From an uncultured Eubacterium sp. (GTDB lineage Bacteria; Bacillota_A; Clostridia; Lachnospirales; Lachnospiraceae), in NCBI GenBank assembly GCA_948560485.1, contig CAOXUF010000130.1, positions 1-6,406 of the forward strand: DNA of 6,406 nt, read 5' to 3'. The position numbers and the translations under genes were made by a program. The notes under the pieces are model-generated. The model saw only the letters and a program-made list of their open reading frames with translations, ran no database searches and was not told the origin of the DNA. This document shows positions 1 through 5,200 of the stretch, piece by piece. Position 1 is the first letter of the stretch, and every line of letters begins with the position of its first letter.

Positions 1-360
1 TCTGTGGAATATTTCAAAGAATACGAAGCAATGTATGCAGAGGCCATAGCAAAGGGCTATAGTGCCACGGATGAAGAAATCGAAGGCTATCTTGAGGAAA
101 TGAAGGCATCTATTTTCAGTGATACCACTGATGAAACAACACAGGCACAATATCGCGAGATGATTGGGCAGTTTGATTCAGAAGAGGATTACTGGAACTA
201 TGAAAAGGAAGTCTACAGGAAGCAGCTGCCGATCGAAAAGATGGTTCGTGATCTCGAAAGGGAGTATTTTGGTCAGGAATCAGCAGATGAGGAAGGCTGG
301 GATGAATATTTTGAAAACTACAAGGCTGACCTTGTTAGAAAGCAAAACTATCAGAATTAG
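1..360 (+). CDS. C-terminal part of a probable secreted SurA-N-like protein (5' end outside window)
   Basis: The frame is open from base 1, with a Ser codon ahead of the first GTG, so this is the end of a longer gene; 119 codons and a TAG stop are visible. The peptide is acidic and helical, rich in Glu, Tyr and Lys, with no membrane segment. The pattern of a 'TDEEIEGYLEEMK' helix, a spacer, then 'FDSEEDYWNYEKE' recalls the SurA-like N-terminal chaperone domain found in many clostridial lipoproteins and exported proteins, where 'seeeYw' is recurrent. If so, it acts outside the membrane, perhaps in folding of exported proteins; that is inference. The signal peptide or lipobox that would confirm it lies outside the window. 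A hairpin follows directly, so this appears to be the last gene of its transcript. The partial gene is sure, the family is moderate. Confidence 0.6.
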   Translation, partial: SVEYFKEYEAMYAEAIAKGYSATDEEIEGYLEEMKASIFSDTTDETTQAQYREMIGQFDSEEDYWNYEKEVYRKQLPIEKMVRDLEREYFGQESADEEGWDEYFENYKADLVRKQNYQN

Positions 361-391
361 GGGACGGGGCAGTTATAAAATGCCCCGTCTC
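361..391 (+). terminator. GC-rich hairpin after the first gene, likely terminator
   Basis: GACGGGGCA (363-371) pairs perfectly with TGCCCCGTC (381-389) around a 9-nt AT-rich loop, and the stem can extend to 361/391 with a G-U pair. It begins one base after the stop codon. There is no proper T-tract after it, so termination may be inefficient or the hairpin may mainly protect the 3' end. Confidence 0.6.
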
Positions 392-399
392 TGAACACC

Positions 400-534
400 C
401 CATTGAATGTAAGCTGTGGCTGATGTAAAGAAATAAATTCTTGACGTGTTGGTACGCATTATCTACCTTTTACGGTATAGGACATCCTTTCCGGCAACCA
501 TTGGGTGTAAACTGCTAGTTGCTGTAAAGAGATA
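400..534. repeat. Degenerate direct repeat, two units of 36-37 bp
   Basis: Units at 400-435 and 498-534 both run CCATTG--TGTAA-CTG, then a variable 7-8 bp, then TGTAAAGA-ATA. The first 17 bases match at 14 positions and the last 12 at 11, with one gap between. Their starts are 98 bp apart. I see no gene in 393-720; the repeats and the promoter at 679-706 are all I can support there. Function unknown. Confidence 0.5.
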
Positions 535-678
535 GTTATGAGCAGGAAACCACAGATTTCTTTTATTTTTCTTTCCTTTGTATTAATATTTAGATACAGA
601 ACAGATAGTGCTTAACATAATTGAGAAATGCAAAGCAAAATTATATGAGGGAGGGTAGTAAGGAAGTCCTGTCACCAT

Positions 679-706
679 TTGTAAAATGAATATTAGATTC
701 TATAAT
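679..706 (+). promoter_or_regulatory. Sigma-A-type promoter for the DUF805 gene
   Basis: The -35 is TTGTAA (679-684) and the -10 is a perfect TATAAT (701-706), with a 16-bp spacer. The start site would fall near 713, leaving a short leader that just contains the AGGAGG at 716-721. Confidence 0.6.
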
Positions 707-726
707 AATGTAGAGAGGAGGCGGGA

Positions 727-1119
727 TTGTTCAAGAAGCCTTTTGACTATAAGGTTCAACGGATTTCAAGAACATATTACTGGGTTGCCTGGGGGATTTG
801 GAATATATTAAGCCTTGCAGTTATTTTCGCCCTGGCAATGGAATATCAGCATTATGATGAATATAAAATGAATATCTTGTTTGCAGTTGTTCTTTGTATT
901 CATTTTGTTTATCTGTTTTTTCTAACAGCAAAGAGGTTTCATGATGTTGGAAAGAGCACAGGCTATTGCGTTTTATGCATACTGCTGATTCCATTGGTAA
1001 TTGGAGAAGTATTAATTTTTCTAACATGTCTTAGGAAAAGCGATAGTGATAACAAATGGGGAACCAATGGAGAAGTTACAGAAAATGAAAGGAGTAAAAT
1101 TTATTATGCAAAGTAAAAA
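727..1119 (+). CDS. DUF805 family small integral membrane protein
   Basis: A 129-aa protein starting at TTG, chosen because a perfect AGGAGG (716-721) lies 5 nt upstream and the first residues already fit the family's N-terminus. Three hydrophobic segments are visible at about residues 21-39, 49-67 and 81-102. Between the second and third is the DUF805 signature 'AKRFHDVGKS' (68-77), matching the family pattern R-x-H-D-x-G-(K/R)-S. After the last helix come a charged stretch and 'NKWGTNGE' (109-116), like the usual Gly-x-Asn-x-(Y/W)-Gly tail. Length suits the family. DUF805 proteins sit in the cytoplasmic membrane and have no firmly established biochemical role. The gene has its own promoter and 188 non-coding bases after it, so it looks monocistronic and unrelated to the downstream module. 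Family assignment is secure; function is unknown. Confidence 0.85.
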
Positions 1120-1313
1120 TAATTAATTTTAGTGGGTTAAGAGTGTTTGGTGAATTTTCAAAAAATTCCCATGCACAAGAATGTTACAGTGTAAAACACA
1201 TATCTTGATGTGGAAAGATTTGGGCATTGGTTTATCTGCGATCTTTTAATGCTCTAATCATAGAAATCAAGTAAAACAATATTTAATAAATAAAATACTA
1301 CGAGGTGATTATT

Positions 1314-2072
1314 ATGAATAACTATAAAAAAATATTATCTGTTTTATTAGCAATAGCATTAATTGTGTCAAACAATTTAACAGCATTTGCGCAGGAGGTA
1401 AAAAGCACAGAGAAAAAGGCTTTCAAATTTATAAGTGTTGACGATGTAAGTGATATAAGATATACTTATGAAGAAAATGGAAGTAAATATATGGTTAAGG
1501 AGCATGCAAATAAAGAATTGACAGAAGTGACCACAGATATATACGAATTGAATGGAAAAAAGATTTTATTAAAAGACCATTATGTGACAAATATTTATGT
1601 AAAAAAAGGTTTGATTGAAATTTCAACAAGCTATAGAAATAATAAAAAAGTTTTTGATAAAATTTCGGTCAATAATATAGTTGAAGTTCCTAAAGATATA
1701 AATGTGAGGGCAAAAGCAAAAGCTCGTAAAGGATGGGTACATGTTTATGATTATAAAGGATCGGTAAAATTTGCAAAATACACATTAGCAGTTGTTATTT
1801 CTGTTTTAGCTGGTTCTATAGCGGCTATGAGTGGTATAACTTACGTTACAGGAGGAGCTATTGCAGGTATAACTGAAATTGCGAAAATTATTGTAAATGA
1901 ACGGCTCCCGTTTGCGTATATGAAACAAAGAGGTTATTATTATTATCCAAAAAACAACAATGGAATACCTACTAAAATGAAGCAGGTCACAAAATGCTAT
2001 AGAAAATCTAACGGTACAGGATATTTAGGAAAAACAACTTCAAAAGGGAAAATTGTTTTAGGCGGAAACTAG
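1314..2072 (+). CDS. Exported protein with glycine-rich hydrophobic core, candidate bacteriocin-like
   Basis: I start the protein at ATG 1314 because GAGGTGATT (1302-1310) is an excellent ribosome binding site; a GTG at 1305 lies inside that site. The product is 252 aa. Residues 1-26 are a classic Sec signal peptide: KK near the start, a hydrophobic core, then AFA before Gln27. Residues 27-156 are polar and Lys-rich with beta-like alternation. Residues 157-194 are a long hydrophobic stretch full of Gly, Ala, Ile and Val, including VTGG (178-181). The tail has 'RGYYYYPK' (206-213), 'KQVTKCYRKSN' and 'GYLGKTTSKGK'. From memory the layout recalls secreted geobacillin-26-like antimicrobial proteins of Firmicutes; this is a resemblance, not a proven match. 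A 61-aa two-helix membrane protein follows by 24 nt, as an immunity protein often does. A broken second copy lies at 4093-4327. Gene and export are confident, function is not. Confidence 0.8.
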   Translation: MNNYKKILSVLLAIALIVSNNLTAFAQEVKSTEKKAFKFISVDDVSDIRYTYEENGSKYMVKEHANKELTEVTTDIYELNGKKILLKDHYVTNIYVKKGLIEISTSYRNNKKVFDKISVNNIVEVPKDINVRAKAKARKGWVHVYDYKGSVKFAKYTLAVVISVLAGSIAAMSGITYVTGGAIAGITEIAKIIVNERLPFAYMKQRGYYYYPKNNNGIPTKMKQVTKCYRKSNGTGYLGKTTSKGKIVLGGN

Positions 2073-2096
2073 GGTATTAGGAGAGGCGGTGTTGCT

Positions 2097-2282
2097 ATGA
2101 CGAAAAAGGAAGCGATAAAAAGTTGGCTATTAACCATTGTTTTTTCATACATTGTAATTTGTTTTGTAGACTTATTATTTCGCCACCGTCCAGATAAGGT
2201 GTTCATTATTGTATGGAGTGTTAGTTATACATTCTTTTATTTTATAAGGAACCGGAAAATAATATTCAAGAAAGGCAAATAG
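2097..2282 (+). CDS. Small two-helix membrane protein (61 aa), possible immunity partner
   Basis: The frame starts at ATG 2097, 24 nt after the previous stop, with AGGAGAGG (2079-2086) upstream; it is probably cotranscribed with the exported protein. Two hydrophobic helices lie at about residues 9-28 and 35-50, joined by a basic turn (RHRPDK), and the tail is strongly basic (RNRKIIFKKGK). Two short helices and a Lys/Arg-rich end are common in self-immunity proteins for membrane-active bacteriocins, but so small a protein carries no diagnostic motif. I do not recognise the family. The duplicated locus downstream lacks this gene entirely: its sequence jumps from the equivalent of 2048 to that of 2379. 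The frame being real is likely given its start site and spacing. Confidence 0.65.
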   Translation: MTKKEAIKSWLLTIVFSYIVICFVDLLFRHRPDKVFIIVWSVSYTFFYFIRNRKIIFKKGK

Positions 2283-2316
2283 AAGTTGAGCAATTTATAT
2301 TAAAAAATGCAATGAT

Positions 2317-2447
2317 TAAGGAATTGTATGTAAATACCCAATGCCATCGGCTTGTCCAAAATCGGTTACATAGCTCACCATGTGTCTGATTGTGGGTGGA
2401 TGCTCTAAGAGAAAATCAGTTGCAGCATATTTACATACAGTTCCTAA
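2317..2447. repeat. 131-bp inverted-repeat element with internal stem
   Basis: Bases 2317-2336 pair with 2428-2447 over 20 positions with one mismatch and one G-T pair; the shared core is TGTATGTAAATA. Inside, 2360-2371 pairs with 2380-2391 (12 positions, one mismatch, two wobbles) around an 8-nt loop. This is a cloverleaf-like, AT-rich palindromic element placed after the 61-aa gene. The copy at 4329 onward keeps only its right part. It could be a miniature mobile element or an RNA structure. The minus-strand frame across it (2316-2501) has no start-site support. Confidence 0.5.
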
Positions 2448-2563
2448 GTGCAAAATAAAAATGGATAGGGAAGAGAAAGTAGCAAGTAACAGTAGCTGCA
2501 TGTCGGGGACATGTACCTGGCGTGAAAAATATAGTAATTCCGGGACTTTGAGCTCTGGAAGCA
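2448..2563 (+). other. Conserved structured leader-like segment (copy 1)
   Basis: This stretch recurs at 4398-4513. The longer block 2379-2563 matches 4329-4513 with about 13 differences in 185 bases and no gaps. Two hairpins persist: CATGTC (2499-2504) with GACATG (2508-2513), and TTCCGGGACT (2538-2547) with AGCTCTGGAA (2551-2560). In the second copy the loop of the first and the arms of the second change, but both can still pair. The + frame starting at 2380 has no ribosome binding site and is cut by a stop in the other copy, so I read the segment as non-coding: a leader RNA or repeat. Confidence 0.4.
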
Positions 2564-2638
2564 GGTAGTGTCAAACGGATTATGAAAAAATCGTACCCCG
2601 TTCCTTGCTGATAGAATCAGAGTTGATACTACTGTAGA

Positions 2639-2726
2639 GTCTCAATCATTTTTTTGGTATAAAACTGTGCAAAGTCAGTATTCATGCAGCAAAGTGAGTA
2701 TTGTATTACTAAAAAATGATTGAGAC
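2639..2726. repeat. Perfect 16-bp inverted repeat, 88 bp end to end
   Basis: GTCTCAATCATTTTTT (2639-2654) is the exact reverse complement of 2711-2726. The outer flanks show no clear target duplication. The whole element lies in a roughly 184-bp stretch absent from the second copy of the locus, so it may be a miniature transposable element inserted in copy 1, or a regulatory palindrome lost from copy 2. The right arm contains the -35 of the promoter before the 63-aa gene. Confidence 0.6.
2669..2702 (+). promoter_or_regulatory. 14-bp direct repeats, candidate activator site
   Basis: GCAAAGTCAGTATT (2669-2682) and GCAAAGTGAGTATT (2689-2702) differ at one base and start 20 bp apart, i.e. about two helical turns. 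They end 17 bp before the -35. Paired, in-phase direct repeats just upstream of a promoter are typical of response-regulator sites; LytTR-type sites are similar but usually have a 21-bp period, so no regulator is assigned. Confidence 0.4.
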
Positions 2727-2746
2727 AAAATAATACCCAATATAAT
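2720..2746 (+). promoter_or_regulatory. Probable promoter for the 63-aa protein and S8 protease
   Basis: TTGAGA (2720-2725) and a perfect TATAAT (2741-2746) are separated by 15 bp, shorter than ideal, which would suit an activator-dependent promoter. A start near 2753 would leave only a very short leader, placing the ribosome binding site at the RNA 5' end; this lowers confidence. Confidence 0.4.
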
Positions 2747-2763
2747 ACGAGAAGGATATAAAT

Positions 2764-2955
2764 ATGAAAATGTATAAAAAATTCGCCCTGTTTTTTGGAG
2801 CACTTTCAATTTTAAATGTATTGCTCATAGCGGCAACCTTGTTAAGAATAGTATCTTTTGAATACCAGACTATCGTTATTATAGCGTTGGCGTTTATTTC
2901 ATTTGCAGGATCAGCGTTTACTGCTGCCGTTGCCATTAGCCGGGAAAACAAATGA
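2764..2955 (+). CDS. Small two-helix membrane protein (63 aa), copy 1, coupled to S8 protease
   Basis: The ATG at 2764 is preceded by GAGAAGGA (2749-2756). The protein begins MKMYKK, then has two hydrophobic helices at about residues 7-29 and 34-58, and ends in the polar tail SRENK. Its TGA overlaps the protease ATG (ATGA at 2952-2955), so translation is probably coupled and the two products probably work in matched amounts in the membrane. I do not recognise the family. A second intact version is at 4530-4721, identical over its first 11 residues and at the tail but different at 15 of 63 positions, mostly within the helices. Candidate roles, all inferred, are a protease partner or anchor, an immunity protein, or a peptide substrate of the protease. 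Confidence 0.75.
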   Translation: MKMYKKFALFFGALSILNVLLIAATLLRIVSFEYQTIVIIALAFISFAGSAFTAAVAISRENK

Positions 2956-3998
2956 GAAAGAATTGTTTAAGTGCGCTAATGGTATTATACGCCTTTTCAA
3001 TACTTTTTGGAACATCTTTGCTTTCTCAGAAATATAATCTGCAGTTGAATAAGACGGTATCCGCTGTATCGTATAAGAGATTATTGGATGAGTACTGCCC
3101 TCAACGAAAAGCAATTATTGCATTAATTGACTCGGGATTTTCCTGTAAAGAGAATATTTCAAAAGGAAGAATATGGAATAATACTGGCGAAAAATCTTCT
3201 AATAATATAGACGATGACGGGAATGGTTACATAGATGACAAAACGGGTTGGAACTTCGTTGATAATAGTAACGATATTACGAGTAAACAGGAACATACGC
3301 ATGGAACATCTTTATTGAATATTTTGGTGGGAAAGCAAAAGAACCAGGGTATTATTAAAGACATAGATTGCTGCGAAATTATGCTGATTAAAGCCCTTGG
3401 GGATGAAAATGAAAATGGAAAAATGCAGGCTCTTGTGCAGGCTATTGAATATGCAGAGAAAAACGGAGCAGTGATATGCAATTTGAGCCTGTCAACATAT
3501 CAAAAGGACGATGAACTGAAGAAAGTCATAGAAAATTCAAATATGCTTTTTGTTGTTGCGGCAGGGAATGATGGGGAAAATTTAAATGAAGACTTTCCAA
3601 GTTATCCATCAGCATTTGCTTTGAATAATATACTTTCTGTGACAGCAATAGATGATGAGGGTGTTCTTTTACCTGAATCAAATTATGGAGACAAGTATGT
3701 TGACGTTGCAATGTATGGGAGTAATATTGATGTCAGATTTGCGGATGGAGGGCACGAAATGGTGTCAGGAACATCAATTGCAGTCCCTTATGTATCAGCA
3801 TCGGCTGCATTAATATATGCTTACGCTCTAAACGAGCTTTCTTCAACAGAAATTAAGGATATTATTGTACAATCATCAGAGAAAACAAAAGAATTGTCAT
3901 CTAAAGTTAAAGCGGGAGGATATTTGAACTTTCAACGTGCTTTTAACGCGGTATTGAAGAAAGAAAAGCAAGAAATCCATCTAAGAGAATTGCTGTGA
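2952..3998 (+). CDS. Membrane-anchored or exported subtilisin-like serine protease (peptidase S8)
   Basis: A 348-aa subtilase. Residues 5-24 are hydrophobic after MRKN, acting as a signal peptide or N-terminal anchor, so the catalytic domain should be outside the cell. The triad is complete: Asp60 in IALIDSGF, His117 in THGTS, Ser275 in SGTSIAVPYVS, with oxyanion Asn206 in AAGNDG. Residues 84-103 carry the acidic 'NIDDDGNGYIDD' insert followed by 'GWNFV', typical of many S8 enzymes. No inhibitory prodomain (I9) is present: the catalytic core starts about 30 residues after the hydrophobic segment, so the enzyme is compact and may not need self-processing. Some S8 proteases mature bacteriocin or signalling peptides; the neighbouring small proteins make that plausible here but unproven. 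Its start overlaps the preceding stop. A truncated copy is at 4718-4989. Confidence 0.93.
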   Translation: MRKNCLSALMVLYAFSILFGTSLLSQKYNLQLNKTVSAVSYKRLLDEYCPQRKAIIALIDSGFSCKENISKGRIWNNTGEKSSNNIDDDGNGYIDDKTGWNFVDNSNDITSKQEHTHGTSLLNILVGKQKNQGIIKDIDCCEIMLIKALGDENENGKMQALVQAIEYAEKNGAVICNLSLSTYQKDDELKKVIENSNMLFVVAAGNDGENLNEDFPSYPSAFALNNILSVTAIDDEGVLLPESNYGDKYVDVAMYGSNIDVRFADGGHEMVSGTSIAVPYVSASAALIYAYALNELSSTEIKDIIVQSSEKTKELSSKVKAGGYLNFQRAFNAVLKKEKQEIHLRELL

Positions 3999-4092
3999 CT
4001 ACTCGCTCTATATTCTATAAATGAACAATTCAAAAAATTGTACAGCATATGCCAACTTGTGCAGTATCTGTAACTCAACGGTATGGAACTGG
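3999..4092. other. Spacer between protease and duplicated locus
   Basis: No gene is visible. ACAATT and AATTGT form a 6-bp stem around CAAAA at about 4024-4040; there is no T-tract, so I do not call a terminator. I could not align this segment convincingly with the sequence upstream of copy 1. Confidence 0.4.
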
Positions 4093-4327
4093 GAGAAAAA
4101 GGCTTTTAAGCAAAAGCTCGTAAAGGATGGGTACATGTTTATGATTATAAAGGAACGGTAAAATTTGCAAAATACACATTAGCAGTTGTTATTTCTGTTT
4201 TAGCTGGTTCTATAGCGGCTATGAGTGGTATAACTTACGTTACAGGGGGAGCCATTGCAGGTGTGACTGAAAATGCTATAGAAAATCTAACGATACAGGA
4301 TATTTAGGAAAAACAACTTCAAAAGGG
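4093..4327 (+). pseudogene. Broken second copy of the exported hydrophobic-core protein
   Basis: Bases 4108-4272 repeat 1714-1878 with about five differences in 165, covering residues about 135-188 of the intact protein, including most of the hydrophobic core. Upstream, 4093-4106 matches 1410-1423, implying an internal loss of about 289 bp that removes most of the polar domain. At 4270-4273 the sequence jumps to the equivalent of 1991 (about 115 bp lost), shifting the frame and leading to TAG in 'GATATTTAG'; the match then runs to 4327. Signal peptide, start codon and ribosome binding site are absent, so it is a relic. The high identity argues for a fairly recent duplication. Confidence 0.85.
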
Positions 4328-4328
4328 G

Positions 4329-4513
4329 CATGTGTCTGATTGTGGGCGGACGCTCTAATAGAAAATCAGCTGCAGCTTATTTACATACAGTTCCTAAGTG
4401 CAAAATAAAAATGGATAGGGAGGAGAAAGTAGCAAATAACAGTAGCTGCATGTCGAGGACATGTACCTAACGTGAAAAATATAGTAATTCCGGGACTTAG
4501 AGTCCTGGAAGCA
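4329..4513 (+). other. Conserved structured leader-like segment (copy 2)
   Basis: This is the gap-free counterpart of 2379-2563. Hairpins at 4449-4463 and 4488-4510 are retained; in the second, TTCCGGGACT and AGTCCTGGAA pair fully with one wobble, better than in copy 1. It ends directly before GAGGAGG and the start of the 63-aa gene at 4530, so here it would form that gene's untranslated leader. No recognisable promoter lies between; transcription may read through from upstream. Confidence 0.4.
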
Positions 4514-4529
4514 TGAGGAGGATATAAAT

Positions 4530-4721
4530 ATGAAAATGTATAAAAAATTCGCCCTGTTTTTTTTGGTAATTTCAATTTTAAATGTATTGCTCATAGCGGC
4601 AACCTTGTTAAGAATAGTAGCTTTTAAATATCAGACTATCGTTATTATAGTGTTGACAGTTGTTTCATATGTTGGAGGAGTGTTTATTGCTATGGTTGCC
4701 ATTAGCCGGGAAAACAAATGA
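4530..4721 (+). CDS. Small two-helix membrane protein (63 aa), copy 2, intact
   Basis: The ATG at 4530 follows a strong AGGAGG (4516-4521) with 8-nt spacing, a better site than in copy 1. Length, both helices (about 7-29 and 34-58), the MKMYKKFALFF start and the SRENK end match the protein at 2764-2955. Differences are at residues 12-14, 31, 33, 41, 43-45, 47, 48, 50, 51, 53 and 55. By my count 15 codons change the residue and one (Tyr34) is purely synonymous. It is the only open frame left intact in the duplicated locus, which suggests it may still be useful by itself, for instance as an immunity-like protein; that is inference. It overlaps the start of the broken protease copy in the same ATGA arrangement. 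Confidence 0.7.
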   Translation: MKMYKKFALFFLVISILNVLLIAATLLRIVAFKYQTIVIIVLTVVSYVGGVFIAMVAISRENK

Positions 4722-4989
4722 GAAAGAATTGTTTAAGTACGCTAATGGTATTATATGCCTTTTCAATACTTTTTGGAACATCAATGCTTTCACAGAAATA
4801 TAATCTGCAGTTGAATAAGACGGTGTCCGCTGTTTTGTATAAGAGATTATTGGATGCGTACTGCCCTCAACGAAAAGCAATTATTGCATTAATTGACTCG
4901 GAATTTTCTGGATGAAAATGAAAATGGGAAAATGCAGGCTCTTATACAGACTATTGAATATGCAGAGAAAAACGGAGCAGTTATATGTA
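4718..4989 (+). pseudogene. Truncated second copy of the S8 protease
   Basis: The first 64 or so codons follow the intact protease, keeping the N-terminal hydrophobic segment and the Asp60 region, though Gly62 after the catalytic Asp becomes Glu. Near 4909 the sequence jumps from the equivalent of 3143 to that of 3401, a loss of about 257 bp that shifts the frame and gives TGA at 4915. The lost part carried the acidic insert and catalytic His117. Homology resumes through the equivalent of 3480 (4910-4989) and then ends, so the oxyanion Asn and catalytic Ser are missing. It cannot be an active protease. If translated it would yield a 65-aa signal-anchor peptide. Confidence 0.9.
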
Positions 4990-5014
4990 AGCTTACCATT
5001 AAATGAAGAAATTT

Positions 5015-5200
5015 TTAGAATTTAATCTGATAATCGGTCCGAAAGCCGAATGCTTCATGTAGACAATCTGTTTATTCTGTTCTTGTATATGCTGGGATAT
5101 ATCCTTCTCCTGTAGCTTTGAGAAAATTCATATCCCGTAATGTATCAAGTATTTCTTCACATGTATATTTATATTCTAATATTTCATCCACTTTCCAGAA
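5015..5200 (-). pseudogene. C-terminal remnant of an IS4/IS1634-like DDE transposase
   Basis: Read on the minus strand from 5200 down, the frame gives 'YKYTCEEILDTLRDMNFLK', 'GEGYIPAYTRTE', then an in-frame TAA (complement of 5072-5074), then 'TDCLHEAFGFRTDYQI', ending at a TAA complement of 5015-5017. The order TCEEI, LRDMN, GYIPAYTRT, LHEAFGFRTDYQI is what I recall for the C-terminal end of IS1634-type transposases, where Leu stands at the stop position. The DDE catalytic core is absent, so this is a dead fragment. It borders the end of the duplicated locus on one side and an unrelated fragment on the other. Confidence 0.65.

Noticed and set aside
441..469. Promoter starting at TTGACG
   Set aside because: The -35 is good but no acceptable -10 lies 15-19 bp downstream.
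1152..1168. AT-rich hairpin GAATTTT/AAAATTC as terminator of the DUF805 gene
   Set aside because: The stem is short and AT-only at its core, with no T-tract after it.
2316..2501. Minus-strand frame (MQLLLLATFSS...) across the palindromic element
   Set aside because: No start-site support and it runs through the inverted repeat; possibly a fragment of a mobile element, but no family was recognised.
2380..2568. A 62-codon plus-strand frame (MCLIVGGCSKRK...) partly conserved in copy 2
   Set aside because: It has no ribosome binding site, overlaps strong inverted repeats, and its counterpart in copy 2 is cut by a stop after TCT; conservation fits a structured or repeated DNA element better.
2669..2702. 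LytTR (AgrA/ComE-like) binding site
   Set aside because: Paired 9-mers within the repeats are close to the LytTR pattern, but the period is 20 rather than 21 bp and the central T is replaced in both; kept only as a generic direct repeat.
2709..3114. Minus-strand frames opposite the 63-aa and protease genes, repeated at 4394-4880
   Set aside because: They are antisense shadows of well supported plus-strand genes; their repetition merely reflects the duplication.
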